From: Bacillota bacterium | GTDB taxonomy: Bacteria; Bacillota; Clostridia; Peptostreptococcales; Anaerovoracaceae | Assembly: GCA_017405645.1 (NCBI GenBank) | Contig: JAFQZZ010000003.1 | Coordinates: forward strand, 62,001-126,000 | DNA: 64,000 bases | Direction of reading: 5' to 3' | Shown here: positions 1-8,820 of the stretch, one piece after another | How positions within the stretch are numbered: position 1 is the stretch's first letter | Layout of the letters: each line of letters opens with the position of its first letter | The notes under the pieces: model-generated | What the model was told of the DNA's origin: nothing | The model's input: the letters and a program-made list of their open reading frames with translations, nothing else | Databases searched by the model: none | Position numbers and translations under genes: made by a program

Positions 1-1
1 G

Positions 2-1282
2 ATCATCGGCGGCGGCATGGCCTACACTTTCATCAAAGCCCTCGGCGGCAGCATCGGGAAATCCCTGTGCGAAGAGGACATGGTGGACCTGGCCAAAGAT
101 ATTATCAAAAAAGCGGAAGCGGCCGGCGTCAAGCTGATGCTTCCGGTAGACACTGTGGCGGCGAAGGAATTCGCCAACGATTCCCCCGCGGAAGTGGTGG
201 ACATCATGAAGATCCCGGACGACGAGATGGGCCTGGACATCGGGCCGAAGTCCGAGAAGATCTTCGCGGAACAGATCTCCCACTCCAAGACCGTGGTCTG
301 GAACGGGCCCATGGGCGTCTTTGAAATGCCGAACTTCGAATCCGGCACCCGGTGCATCGTCGAAGCCATGGCGGAATGCTCCGGCAAGACCATCGTCGGC
401 GGCGGCGACAGCGGCGCGGCGGTAGCCCAGTTCGGACTGGATGATAAAATGCTGCTGGTATCCACCGGCGGCGGCGCCTCCCTGGAATTCCTGGAAGGCA
501 AGCAGCTCCCGGGCGTGGTCTGCATCGAAGAGAAAGAGCGGATCCCCTTCATCGCCGGCAACTGGAAGATGTACAAGACCATCGAAGAGGCGAAGAAGTT
601 CGTGGAGGAATTCAAGGCCATCTACCGCAAGGAAGAAGTGGAAGTGGGCCTGATCGTGCCCTATCTGCAGATCCCGGCGGTCAAGGAACTGACGGAAGGC
701 ACCGGCATCCGGGTCGGCGCCCAGAACATGCACTATGAAGACTACGGCGCCTTCACCGGCGAGATCTCCGCGCCGATGCTGAAGGAAGTGGGGATCGACT
801 GCTGCATCATCGGCCACTCCGAACGGCGGCAGTATTTCGGCGAGACCGACGAGACGGTGAATAAGAAGATGAAGAAAGCTTTCCGGTACGGGATCACCCC
901 GATCCTCTGCGTGGGCGAAAGCCTGGAAGAGCGGGAAGCCGGACGGGCCTTTGAGATCGTGGAGAAGCAGATCCAGGCGGACTTCGCGTGGATCCCGGCG
1001 GATCAGGCGGCCACGGCAGTGGTGGCCTATGAACCCATCTGGGCCATCGGCACCGGCAAGACCGCCACGGCGGAACAGGCCAACGAGATGTGCGAAGCCA
1101 TCCGCAGAGTCCTCACGGAATGCTACGACGAGGCCACCGCATCCAGGATCCGGATCCAGTACGGCGGCAGCGTGAAACCCACCAATTCCGAGGAGATCCT
1201 CTCCCAGCCGGACATCGACGGGGCATTGGTCGGCGGCGCCAGCTTAAAGCCGGAAGAATTTATTCAAATCGTGAAAATCTGA
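2..1282 (+). CDS. pgk-tpiA: Phosphoglycerate kinase-triosephosphate isomerase fusion (3' part)
   Basis: The window opens inside this gene. The first ~170 readable residues are the C-terminal half of phosphoglycerate kinase, including the nucleotide-binding region (VVWNGPMG, IVGGGDSG, STGGGASLEFLEGK). With no stop and no new start, the frame continues into a full triosephosphate isomerase of ~245 residues: GNWKMYK (catalytic Lys), IIGHSERR (catalytic His), AYEPIWAIGTGK (catalytic Glu and loop 6) and QYGGSVKP (phosphate site). Both domains look intact, so one polypeptide should carry out two glycolytic steps. PGK-TIM fusions are known, for example in Thermotoga. The PGK tail is nearly complete and the linker is only a few residues (IEEKER). 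The 5' end of the gene lies outside the window. Confidence 0.95.
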   Translation: MIGGGMAYTFIKALGGSIGKSLCEEDMVDLAKDIIKKAEAAGVKLMLPVDTVAAKEFANDSPAEVVDIMKIPDDEMGLDIGPKSEKIFAEQISHSKTVVWNGPMGVFEMPNFESGTRCIVEAMAECSGKTIVGGGDSGAAVAQFGLDDKMLLVSTGGGASLEFLEGKQLPGVVCIEEKERIPFIAGNWKMYKTIEEAKKFVEEFKAIYRKEEVEVGLIVPYLQIPAVKELTEGTGIRVGAQNMHYEDYGAFTGEISAPMLKEVGIDCCIIGHSERRQYFGETDETVNKKMKKAFRYGITPILCVGESLEEREAGRAFEIVEKQIQADFAWIPADQAATAVVAYEPIWAIGTGKTATAEQANEMCEAIRRVLTECYDEATASRIRIQYGGSVKPTNSEEILSQPDIDGALVGGASLKPEEFIQIVKI

Positions 1283-1311
1283 TTGATTTTCTCCCCTTGG
1301 TGTGATAATGT
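1283..1311 (+). promoter_or_regulatory. Candidate promoter of secG
   Basis: An extended -10 (TGT GATAAT, 1301-1309) lies 15 nt after a TTGATT (1283-1288). It sits just after the tpiA stop and upstream of a strong ribosome binding site (GGAGGAGGTG) for secG. The spacing is short, so the call is tentative. Confidence 0.35.
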
Positions 1312-1349
1312 AATAATGTTAGCGACACGGGAGGAGGTGCGAGAAACAC

Positions 1350-1580
1350 ATGAAGATTTTCCTGATGATCATACTGATCATTGCGAGTATCGCTTTGATT
1401 GCAAGCATTCTGCTGCAGTCCGGTAACAGTGCCGGTTTATCAGGAGCCATCGGCGGCGGTGCGGAACAGATTTTCGGTAAGAAAAAGGCCCGCGGATACG
1501 ATGCCCTTCTGGAAAAAGTTACTACGGTTTGCGCAGTACTGTTTATCCTGGTTTCCATCATTCTGCTGATCATTCAATAA
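1350..1580 (+). CDS. secG: SecG, preprotein translocase subunit
   Basis: This 76-residue protein has two hydrophobic segments (about residues 3-22 and 55-75). Between them is the Gly-rich cytoplasmic loop typical of SecG (LLQSGNSAGLSGAIGGGAEQIFGKKK). SecG is the small auxiliary subunit of the SecYEG channel and aids SecA-driven export. The start is supported by GGAGGAGGTG at a suitable distance. In many Firmicutes secG precedes rnr; here the pyrophosphatase gene lies between them. Confidence 0.95.
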   Translation: MKIFLMIILIIASIALIASILLQSGNSAGLSGAIGGGAEQIFGKKKARGYDALLEKVTTVCAVLFILVSIILLIIQ

Positions 1581-1619
1581 CTTGTCAGGGGACCAACAGG
1601 AAACGCAGACAACAGACTG

Positions 1620-1628
1620 TGTTATAAA
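1620..1628 (+). promoter_or_regulatory. Candidate extended -10 promoter of hppA
   Basis: TGT TATAAA fits an extended -10 element. It lies about 35 nt upstream of the hppA start, and no convincing -35 is visible. Confidence 0.4.
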
Positions 1629-1662
1629 TTAACATTACATAATTCATAGGAGGTTTTTTCAA

Positions 1663-3675
1663 ATGGAGAGTTTAGTATTTCTGGCTCCACTGGCGGCGGC
1701 TGTCGGCCTTATCGTAGCCCTGGCGCTGGCTTCGTGGATCAAGAAACAGCCGGAAGGAACAGACCGGATGGCCGAAATCTCATCCTTCATTCGTGAAGGC
1801 GCGTTCGCATTCCTGAAGAGAGAATACCGGACCATGATCATCGTGATCGTTGCCCTGTTCCTCATCATCGGTATCGCGATCAGCTGGGTAACGGCTGTTC
1901 TGTACGTCATCGGTGCATGCCTGTCCGTTCTGGCCGGTTTCTTCGGTATGAATGTTGCGACACTGGGCAACGTCAGAACTGCGAATGCTGCGAAGGAAGG
2001 CGGCATGGCAGGCGCTCTGAAAGTTGCATTCCGTTCCGGTGCGGTTATGGGTCTGTGCGTATCCGGCCTGGGTCTGTTAGGACTGGGCATCGTGTTCTGC
2101 GTGCTGGATCTGGCCACCGTGAACCAGTGCATCACCGGCTTTGGCCTGGGTGCTTCCTCCATGGCTCTGTTCGGCCGTGTAGGCGGCGGTATCTACACCA
2201 AAGCTGCTGACGTAGGCGCTGACCTGGTAGGTAAAGTAGAAGCCGGTATCCCGGAAGACGACCCGAGAAACCCGGCGGTTATCGCTGACAATGTAGGCGA
2301 CAACGTTGGTGACGTTGCCGGCATGGGTTCCGACCTGTTCGAATCCTATGTAGGTTCCATCATCTCCGCCATCACCCTGGCGGCCATCGCTGCGGCGAAT
2401 TCCGGCGGTGCGTTCGATGTCAACACAGCAGCCCTGTTCCCGCTGGTACTGGCAGGCTGCGGCATCATCGCTTCCGTGATCGGCATCCTCTGCGTGCGCG
2501 GCAAGGAAGGCGGAAATCCGGCTGCGGCCCTGAATGCAGGGACATATATCGCCGGCGCGATCGTGATCGTGGCCACCCTGGTACTGTCCAATGCGATGCT
2601 GGGCAGCATGAAATATGCGGCAGCCATCATCGCCGGCCTGGTCGTTGGTATCGCCATCGGCAAGATCACAGAAGTCTACACTTCCACTGATTATAAATCC
2701 GTTAAAAAAATCGCGGACCAGTCCCAGACCGGTCCCGCAACCACCATCATTTCCGGCCTGGGTGTCGGCATGATGTCCACCGTATGGCCGATCCTGCTGA
2801 TCTGCGTAGGCGTATTCATTGCGTACAAGACAGCCGGCCTGTATGGTATCGCACTTTCCGCAGTCGGTATGCTGTCCACTACCGGTATGACCGTTGCCGT
2901 TGACGCATACGGTCCGGTTTCCGACAATGCCGGCGGTATCGCGGAAATGGCTGAACTGCCTCACGAAGTTCGTGAGATCACCGACAAACTGGACGCTGTC
3001 GGCAACACCACAGCGGCTATCGGCAAAGGCTTTGCGATTGGATCCGCTGCTCTGACAGCGCTGGCTCTGTTCGCGGCATATGCTGCAGTAACCGATCTGG
3101 GCAGCGTTGACCTGCTCCAGCCGATCGTTGTAGTCGGCCTGTTCATCGGCGCTATGCTGCCGTTCCTGTTCTCCGCATTCACCATGAACTCCGTTGGTAA
3201 AGCGGCGTATCAGATGATCGAAGAAGTAAGAAGACAGTTCCGTTCCATCCCCGGAATCATGGAAGGCACGGGCAGACCGGACTATGCGAAGTGCGTAGAC
3301 ATTTCCACCGGTTCCGCGCTGAAGGAAATGATCATCCCGGGCCTGATCGCGATCGTGGCTCCTCTGGCTGTCGGCCTGATCTTAGGGCCGGAAGCGCTGG
3401 GCGGCATGCTGGCCGGCGCACTGTCCGCAGGCGTACTGCTGGCGATCATGATGGCCAATGCAGGCGGCGCATGGGACAATGCGAAGAAGTTTGTTGAAAG
3501 CGGCAACTACGGCGGCAAGGGCAGCGAAACACACGCTGCGACCGTTATCGGCGACACCGTCGGCGACCCGTTCAAGGATACATCCGGTCCTTCCATCAAC
3601 ATCCTGATCAAGCTGATGACCATCGTTGCGGTGGTATTTGCTCCGATCTTCGTTGCGGTAGGCGGATTGATCTAA
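1663..3675 (+). CDS. hppA: Membrane-bound pyrophosphatase, K+-dependent type ion pump
   Basis: A 670-residue polytopic membrane protein of the V-type pyrophosphatase family, which couples PPi hydrolysis to pumping of H+ and/or Na+. The PPi/Mg-binding signatures are present: [21 protein letters not shown] near residue 209 and [15 protein letters not shown] near the C-terminus. The motif [10 protein letters not shown] (about residues 447-456) has Ala where K+-independent enzymes have Lys, so this enzyme should need K+. Whether it pumps Na+ or H+ cannot be read by eye. The start follows a clear AGGAGG. The gene has its own terminator, so it is probably monocistronic. It fits an anaerobe that conserves energy from biosynthetic PPi. 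Confidence 0.95.
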   Translation: MESLVFLAPLAAAVGLIVALALASWIKKQPEGTDRMAEISSFIREGAFAFLKREYRTMIIVIVALFLIIGIAISWVTAVLYVIGACLSVLAGFFGMNVATLGNVRTANAAKEGGMAGALKVAFRSGAVMGLCVSGLGLLGLGIVFCVLDLATVNQCITGFGLGASSMALFGRVGGGIYTKAADVGADLVGKVEAGIPEDDPRNPAVIADNVGDNVGDVAGMGSDLFESYVGSIISAITLAAIAAANSGGAFDVNTAALFPLVLAGCGIIASVIGILCVRGKEGGNPAAALNAGTYIAGAIVIVATLVLSNAMLGSMKYAAAIIAGLVVGIAIGKITEVYTSTDYKSVKKIADQSQTGPATTIISGLGVGMMSTVWPILLICVGVFIAYKTAGLYGIALSAVGMLSTTGMTVAVDAYGPVSDNAGGIAEMAELPHEVREITDKLDAVGNTTAAIGKGFAIGSAALTALALFAAYAAVTDLGSVDLLQPIVVVGLFIGAMLPFLFSAFTMNSVGKAAYQMIEEVRRQFRSIPGIMEGTGRPDYAKCVDISTGSALKEMIIPGLIAIVAPLAVGLILGPEALGGMLAGALSAGVLLAIMMANAGGAWDNAKKFVESGNYGGKGSETHAATVIGDTVGDPFKDTSGPSINILIKLMTIVAVVFAPIFVAVGGLI

Positions 3676-3694
3676 CCGAAACTCACTGAATCTT

Positions 3695-3726
3695 AAGGGC
3701 GGTCTTCACAGATCGCCCTTTTTATT
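3695..3726 (+). terminator. Rho-independent terminator of hppA
   Basis: The arms AAGGGCG and CGCCCTT flank a 12-nt loop and are followed by a T-rich tail. It lies 20 nt after the hppA stop. Confidence 0.85.
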
Positions 3727-3742
3727 ATGAAACAATGAAGAA

Positions 3743-3751
3743 TGTTATAAT
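3743..3751 (+). promoter_or_regulatory. Extended -10 promoter of rnr
   Basis: A perfect extended -10, TGT TATAAT, lies directly after the hppA terminator. Initiation about 7 nt downstream would fall on or next to the ATG at 3759. The more upstream in-frame ATG at 3735 therefore cannot be on this transcript. Confidence 0.6.
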
Positions 3752-3758
3752 GCGTATC

Positions 3759-5843
3759 ATGACCGCTCCGGATTATCAGCCCATGACGGAGAAGGAACTG
3801 CTGGAGGCCGCCGGGATCGATCCCGACCGGGCCGGACAGTTCCTGGCCGAACTGGACTTTCTGGAACAGGAGGGCGCGGTCTGCCAAACCAAAAAGAAAA
3901 AATACCTTCTGCCGGAAGCCATCGGGCTGACGGCGGCGACAATCTCCCGGAATAAGCGGAACTTCGGTTTTGCCATCCCCTTAAAGGAGGACCGGCGGGG
4001 CGACATCTTCATCCCGAAAGAGGAACTGATGGGGGCCATGAACGGGGACACCGTCCTGGTCCAGGTGACGGAGGACCGGGTGGAGAACGGCGCCGGCAGC
4101 CGGGAAGGCAGGGTTGTGAAGATCCTGTCCCGGGGCGCCTACCGCTTTGCCGGGACCTTTGAAGGCAGCCGGAAGTTCGGCTTTGTGACGGACACCGGCG
4201 CCGGGGAGGATTTCTTCATCGCCCGTTCCGACATGAACGGCGCAAGGAACGGCGACCGGGTCGTGATCAGGGTCCGGGAGTGGCCTTCCCGGGGCCGGCG
4301 GGCCGAAGGCATCGTGACGGAAGTCCTGGGCCGGGCCACGGATCCGGAAGCCCTGCTGCGGTCCCTGGTCTACCAGCATGGTCTCCGGACGGAATTTCCG
4401 GATAAGGCCCTGGAGGAGGCGGAAGCCATCGATCCGCAGATCCCGGAAGAGGAGTGGAAGCGGCGCACCGACCTGCAGGGAAAGACCATCGTCACCATCG
4501 ACGGGGCGGACGCCAAGGACCTGGACGACGCGGTGTCCGTGGAAAAACTCCCGAACGGGAATTTCCTGCTGGGGGTCCACATCGCCGATGTGTCCCATTA
4601 TGTGCAGCAGGATTCGCCCTTGGACCGGGAAGCTTTCAGGCGGGGGACCAGCGTCTACTACATCGACCGGGTGATTCCCATGCTGCCGGAGAAGCTCTCC
4701 AACGGGGTCTGCAGCCTGAACCCCCAGGTCCCCCGGCTGACCCTGACCTGCGAGATGGAGATCGATCGCACCGGGGAAGTGGTGGGCCATTCCATCTACG
4801 AGAGCGTGATCCGGTCGACGGAGAAACTGGTCTACACGGACATTTCGGACATTCTGGAAAAGGAGGATGAAGCCCTGAAGGAACGGTACCGGACGATCCT
4901 GCCGGACTTGCGCTTGATGGCAGAACTGGCGGAGATCCTGCGGAAGCGGCGAAGAAATAGGGGAAGCATCGACTTCGACCTGGACGAGACCTATATCGAC
5001 GTGGATGAGGACGGGAAGGTGAAGAGCATCGGCATCGCCGAGCGCCGCACCGCCAACCGCATCATCGAGGAGTTCATGCTAAAGGCCAACGAAACGGTGT
5101 CGGAGCACTTTTTCTGGCTGGACATTCCCTTCGTTTTCCGGGTCCACGAACCGCCGGAGGCGGAGAAGATCGAGGCGCTGAAAGCCTTCCTGTGGAGCCT
5201 GGGCTTCACTTTGAAGGGCAGTTCCGACAATATCCACCCCGGGGCTCTGAACGAGATCGTGGAGAAGGTGAAGGGAAAGCCGGAGGAGAACGTGGTGAAC
5301 ACCGTGGTGCTGCGGTCCATGAGCAAGGCGAAGTATTCCGAGCAGGCGCTGGGGCACTTCGGCCTTGGGATGCGCTACTACAGCCACTTCACTTCCCCGA
5401 TCCGCCGGTACCCGGACCTGCTGATCCACCGGATCATCAAGGAGTACCTGCGGGGCGGCTGGAACGATGAACGGGAAGCCTTTTACCAGGAGTTCGTGCC
5501 GGAGGCGGCGCTGCAGTCTTCGAACCGGGAGCGCGCAGCGGAAAAGATGGAAAAGGATGCGGACAAGCTGAAGATGGCGGAGTATATGTCGGCGCATATC
5601 GGCGAGGAATACGAGGGCATCATCAGCGGGATCCTGGCTTCCGGCTTCTTTGTGGAGCTTCCGAACACTGTGGAAGGCTTCGTACGGGTTTCCTCCCTGG
5701 AGGATGATTACTACGTCTACGACCGCAGTTTTTACCGTTTTGCCGGCGAGCGGACGGGGAAAACCTACGCCCTGGGGCAGCAGGTAAAAGTGGTCGTGGC
5801 ATCGGCAGACATCGAAAAACGGGAAATCGATTTCCGGATATGA
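3759..5843 (+). CDS. rnr: Ribonuclease R (RNB-family 3'-5' exoribonuclease)
   Basis: About 694 residues with the RNase R order: an N-terminal winged-helix/cold-shock region, a catalytic RNB domain and a C-terminal S1 domain. The RNB active-site acidic cluster is visible as DGADAKDLDDAVSVEKL near residue 250. The S1-like strand pattern near the C-terminus includes GIISGILASGFFVELPNTVEGFVRV. RNase R degrades structured RNA and takes part in tmRNA-linked decay and rRNA quality control. The start is uncertain: ATG 3735 lies upstream of the predicted transcription start, ATG 3759 would be nearly leaderless, and ATG 3783 has no visible ribosome binding site. The stop overlaps the promoter of the next gene. 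smpB, often next to rnr, is absent. Confidence 0.93.
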   Translation: MTAPDYQPMTEKELLEAAGIDPDRAGQFLAELDFLEQEGAVCQTKKKKYLLPEAIGLTAATISRNKRNFGFAIPLKEDRRGDIFIPKEELMGAMNGDTVLVQVTEDRVENGAGSREGRVVKILSRGAYRFAGTFEGSRKFGFVTDTGAGEDFFIARSDMNGARNGDRVVIRVREWPSRGRRAEGIVTEVLGRATDPEALLRSLVYQHGLRTEFPDKALEEAEAIDPQIPEEEWKRRTDLQGKTIVTIDGADAKDLDDAVSVEKLPNGNFLLGVHIADVSHYVQQDSPLDREAFRRGTSVYYIDRVIPMLPEKLSNGVCSLNPQVPRLTLTCEMEIDRTGEVVGHSIYESVIRSTEKLVYTDISDILEKEDEALKERYRTILPDLRLMAELAEILRKRRRNRGSIDFDLDETYIDVDEDGKVKSIGIAERRTANRIIEEFMLKANETVSEHFFWLDIPFVFRVHEPPEAEKIEALKAFLWSLGFTLKGSSDNIHPGALNEIVEKVKGKPEENVVNTVVLRSMSKAKYSEQALGHFGLGMRYYSHFTSPIRRYPDLLIHRIIKEYLRGGWNDEREAFYQEFVPEAALQSSNRERAAEKMEKDADKLKMAEYMSAHIGEEYEGIISGILASGFFVELPNTVEGFVRVSSLEDDYYVYDRSFYRFAGERTGKTYALGQQVKVVVASADIEKREIDFRI

Positions 5844-5849
5844 TATAAT
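5841..5849 (+). promoter_or_regulatory. Extended -10 promoter of the SLH/beta-helix gene
   Basis: TGA TATAAT overlaps the rnr stop codon and lies 25 nt upstream of the next start. No recognisable -35 is present. Confidence 0.5.
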
Positions 5850-5873
5850 GGGGACATTGGGAGGCAAACGAGA

Positions 5874-7289
5874 ATGAAAATCGATCATAAATACATCAAA
5901 CGGCTGATGGCGGTCTTCCTGACCCTGGTGGTGGCCTTCGGGACGGTCCCGGCCTTCGCCTATGAGGGAGAGGAGGCGCCGGCGGCGGACAATTCGGAAT
6001 ACTATTTCACCGACGTGCCGGAGGGCAGCTACTTCTTCGACGCGGTGTACTGGGCGCTGGACCGGTATGTGACCAACGGGACCGGGCCGGACACCTTCAG
6101 CCCGGAGAAGATTTGCACCCGGGCCCAGGTGATGACCTTCCTGTGGCGGGCCAAGGGGAATCCGGAACCCGCTTCCCGGGAGAATCTCTTCCGGGACGTG
6201 CCGAAAAACAGTTACTATGAACAGGCCGTGCTCTGGGCCGTGGGCGAGGGAATCACCAACGGGACCTCCGCCACCGCCTTTTCGCCGGACAAGGTCTGCA
6301 ATTACGCGGAGATCCTGACCTTCCTGTGGCGGGCAAACGGAATGCCGGCGCCGGAAGGGGATTACATTTACCCCCTGGGGCATAAGTTTTCCTGGTACAG
6401 CGATGCGGTGACCTGGGCCGGGGAGAATGCCCTGCTGGAAGACTTCGGGGACGGATTCGATCCCATGGATCCCTGCACGAGGGCCCGGACAGTGACGTGG
6501 CTGTACCGGGACGCGCAGGTATACGTCAGCACCGTGGAAGAACTGGCCAATGCCATCGGACCGGGCCGGGACATCCACCTGGCGCCGGGTACCTACAACC
6601 TGACGAAATGGATGAACAGCGCCGCGGGATGGGACAACCCCTATGTGTCCATCGTGGAAGTTTCGGACGGCGCTGAGCTTCAGATCAGCGGATTGAAGAA
6701 TACGGAGTTCCTCGGTTCCGACGGGGACGCCTCTTTCGTGAAGATCGTGGCGGAACCCCGTTACGCCAATGTCCTGTCCTTTTATGACTGCGACAATATC
6801 ATGCTGACGGACCTGACCCTGGGGCATACAACACAGAAGGGCAAGTGCGCCGGCGGCGTGATCGGCGCGGAATCCTGCGGGGAACTGTGGCTGGAGGGAC
6901 TGGACCTGTACGGCTGCGGCGCCTACGGCATTACGGTGGATGAAGTGATGGGGATCTATGCTGAAGACTGCGTGGTCCGGGACTGTTCGGAAGGGCTGGT
7001 GCAGTGCAGGGAAGCGCAGATCGCCCGGTTTTCCGGCTGTCAGTTCCGGAATACGAAGGGACAGCAGCTGATTACCGCCGGAGGGGACAGCTGGCTGATC
7101 TTCGACGAGTGCGGCTTCCGGAATCTCAGCTGGAGTAAGAACGGCGGATTCCTGGACGTGAAGGAGGACAGCGCGGCAAGCTTTTATGACTGCAGCTTCC
7201 CCCAAAGCATCCTTCGGGCCATTCTGAATGACCCGGGGTACGATAAAAACATTTTCGTAAGAGAAGAAGACGAGGAAAACACGATTTGA
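5874..7289 (+). CDS. Secreted SLH-domain protein with right-handed beta-helix
   Basis: 471 residues. A signal peptide (about 1-29, ending VPAFA) is followed by three S-layer-homology repeats at about 42-90, 105-155 and 165-215, with markers such as YFTDVPEGSYFFDAVYWA, TNGTGPDTFSPE and RAQVMTFLWRA. Residues ~220-460 form short repeated strands (LSFYDCDNIMLTDLTLG, LWLEGLDLYGCGAYGITVD, FDECGFRNLSWSKNGGFL) typical of a parallel beta-helix of the pectate-lyase/NosD type. SLH repeats normally bind pyruvylated secondary wall polymer, so the protein should sit on the cell surface. No catalytic residues for polysaccharide cleavage were recognised. Unlike the three other SLH proteins in the window, its SLH block is N-terminal. 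GGGAGG supports the start. Confidence 0.85.
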   Translation: MKIDHKYIKRLMAVFLTLVVAFGTVPAFAYEGEEAPAADNSEYYFTDVPEGSYFFDAVYWALDRYVTNGTGPDTFSPEKICTRAQVMTFLWRAKGNPEPASRENLFRDVPKNSYYEQAVLWAVGEGITNGTSATAFSPDKVCNYAEILTFLWRANGMPAPEGDYIYPLGHKFSWYSDAVTWAGENALLEDFGDGFDPMDPCTRARTVTWLYRDAQVYVSTVEELANAIGPGRDIHLAPGTYNLTKWMNSAAGWDNPYVSIVEVSDGAELQISGLKNTEFLGSDGDASFVKIVAEPRYANVLSFYDCDNIMLTDLTLGHTTQKGKCAGGVIGAESCGELWLEGLDLYGCGAYGITVDEVMGIYAEDCVVRDCSEGLVQCREAQIARFSGCQFRNTKGQQLITAGGDSWLIFDECGFRNLSWSKNGGFLDVKEDSAASFYDCSFPQSILRAILNDPGYDKNIFVREEDEENTI

Positions 7290-7300
7290 ATCAAATAAAG

Positions 7301-7330
7301 AAAAGCTGCGGAAAACCGCAGCTTTTTTCT
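7301..7330. terminator. Bidirectional terminator between the SLH gene and trkH
   Basis: AAAAGCTGCGG pairs with CCGCAGCTTTT around a 4-nt loop, with T-runs on both strands. It lies between converging genes and can serve both. Confidence 0.85.
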
Positions 7331-7349
7331 TTTGACTATTGATCCCTGA

Positions 7350-8810
7350 TTACTTATCCGGATTCCAGAAGGAAGATCGGAAGAGCATCAGAACGGCGAA
7401 GATCTCCAACTTCCCGACGACCATCATGAAGGCCAGCAGTAGCTTGGCCCATCCGTGGAAGAAGGCGTAGTTGCCGTAAGGCCCGACCTTCGCGAAGCCC
7501 GGTCCCAGGTTCGTCATGGAGGACAGGGAGGCGGTGAAGGCCGTCACCAGGTCCGCCCCGGGATCCAGGGATACGACGATGCCGCCCAGGACGGCGATCA
7601 TCAGGAAAATCAGAAGGTAGCAGCAGACCGTGACGCCGGTGTCGTTGGAAACCGTTTCGTTGTTGACTTTCACGGAGAAGACGGCTCTCGGGTGGAGTTT
7701 CTTCTTGAATTCCGTGGCCAGGAAACGCCCGGCGATCATGAACCGGACGGACTTGACGCCCCCGGCGGTACTGCCGGAGCATCCGCCGCAGATGGAGATC
7801 AGCAGCAGCAGGATCACCAGTGTGGGAGGCCACAGGTTGTAATCGTTGGAAGCAAAGCCCGTGGTGGTCATGACGGAAACCAGGTTGAAACTGCCGTACC
7901 GGAGGGATTCCCCCAGGTTGGCGTAGGTATGGGTCACCGTCAGCAGAATTGTGGAGGCGAGTCCCGATCCTACCAGCATCAGGAGGAAGAATCGGACTTC
8001 CTGCTGTTTCAGGAAGAGCAGGGCCTTCTTTTTTTCCACGGTGCTGTAGATCACGGGGAAACTGATGGAGCCGATGATCATGAAGACCTCCAGCACCACT
8101 TCCACATAGAGGCTGTGGAAGGCGCCGACGCTTTCGTTCTTCGGCGAAAACCCGCCGGTTGCCACCGCCGAAAAGGCGTGGGTGGAAGCGTCGAAGAAGC
8201 CCAGCCCGCCGGCCATCAGCAGCCCGATGCAGATCACCGTCAGCAGCAGGTACACTTTGTACAGCCGCTTGGCCACGTCCGTCATCTTGGGGGCCGTCTT
8301 GTTGACGTCGGAACTGGAAACCTCCGCCCGGGCCATCTGGAAGCCGCTGATCCCCAGGGAGGGCAGTACGGCGATGGCGATGGTCAGGATCCCCAAACCG
8401 CCCATCCAGTGGGTGTAGGCCCGCCAGAACAGCATGGTCTTCGGCAGCGCCTCGATGTTCGTCAGGATGGACGCGCCGGTGGTGGTGATCCCGGAGGTGC
8501 CTTCAAAGAGAGCGTCCGCCAGGTTCGGGATGGCGCCGGAAATGTAATAGGGGAGGGAGAAGCAGATGCAGGCGATGAACCAGGTCAGCACCACGATCAG
8601 ATACCCTTCCCGGATCCGGAGATTCCCTTTTCTTTTTTCGACAGACCGCAGTATGCCTCCGCCCGCCAGCATCAGCATACAAACCAGCATGAGCGCAGTC
8701 AGCGATTTGTCGTCACGGTAGTAAATGCCCACGACGAACATGGGGAGCATGCAGAGCGCCAAAATGATCAGCATGAGTCCCAGTGTCCGGGCAACCATTC
8801 GGTAATTCAT
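7350..8810 (-). CDS. trkH: TrkH/KtrB-family potassium channel subunit
   Basis: 486 residues, highly hydrophobic, with the four M1-P-M2 repeats of the Trk/Ktr family. Selectivity-filter segments include TSGITTTGASILTN, ATGGFSPKNES, VMTTTGFASNDYN and SSMTNLGPGFAKVG, each with the conserved filter Gly. It forms the membrane pore for K+ uptake and is gated by the TrkA ring. It starts 10 nt after the trkA stop, and the AAGGAT ribosome binding site lies in that gap, so the two form a tight operon. The product probably supplies K+ for turgor and perhaps for the K+-dependent pyrophosphatase encoded nearby (inference). Confidence 0.93.
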   Translation of the reverse strand: MNYRMVARTLGLMLIILALCMLPMFVVGIYYRDDKSLTALMLVCMLMLAGGGILRSVEKRKGNLRIREGYLIVVLTWFIACICFSLPYYISGAIPNLADALFEGTSGITTTGASILTNIEALPKTMLFWRAYTHWMGGLGILTIAIAVLPSLGISGFQMARAEVSSSDVNKTAPKMTDVAKRLYKVYLLLTVICIGLLMAGGLGFFDASTHAFSAVATGGFSPKNESVGAFHSLYVEVVLEVFMIIGSISFPVIYSTVEKKKALLFLKQQEVRFFLLMLVGSGLASTILLTVTHTYANLGESLRYGSFNLVSVMTTTGFASNDYNLWPPTLVILLLLISICGGCSGSTAGGVKSVRFMIAGRFLATEFKKKLHPRAVFSVKVNNETVSNDTGVTVCCYLLIFLMIAVLGGIVVSLDPGADLVTAFTASLSSMTNLGPGFAKVGPYGNYAFFHGWAKLLLAFMMVVGKLEIFAVLMLFRSSFWNPDK

Positions 8811-8820
8811 AGCTTATCCT

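Noticed and set aside
5079..7205. Long antisense open frame across the end of rnr and the SLH gene
   Set aside because: It covers two sense genes and their promoter, lacks known motifs and has no start signals.
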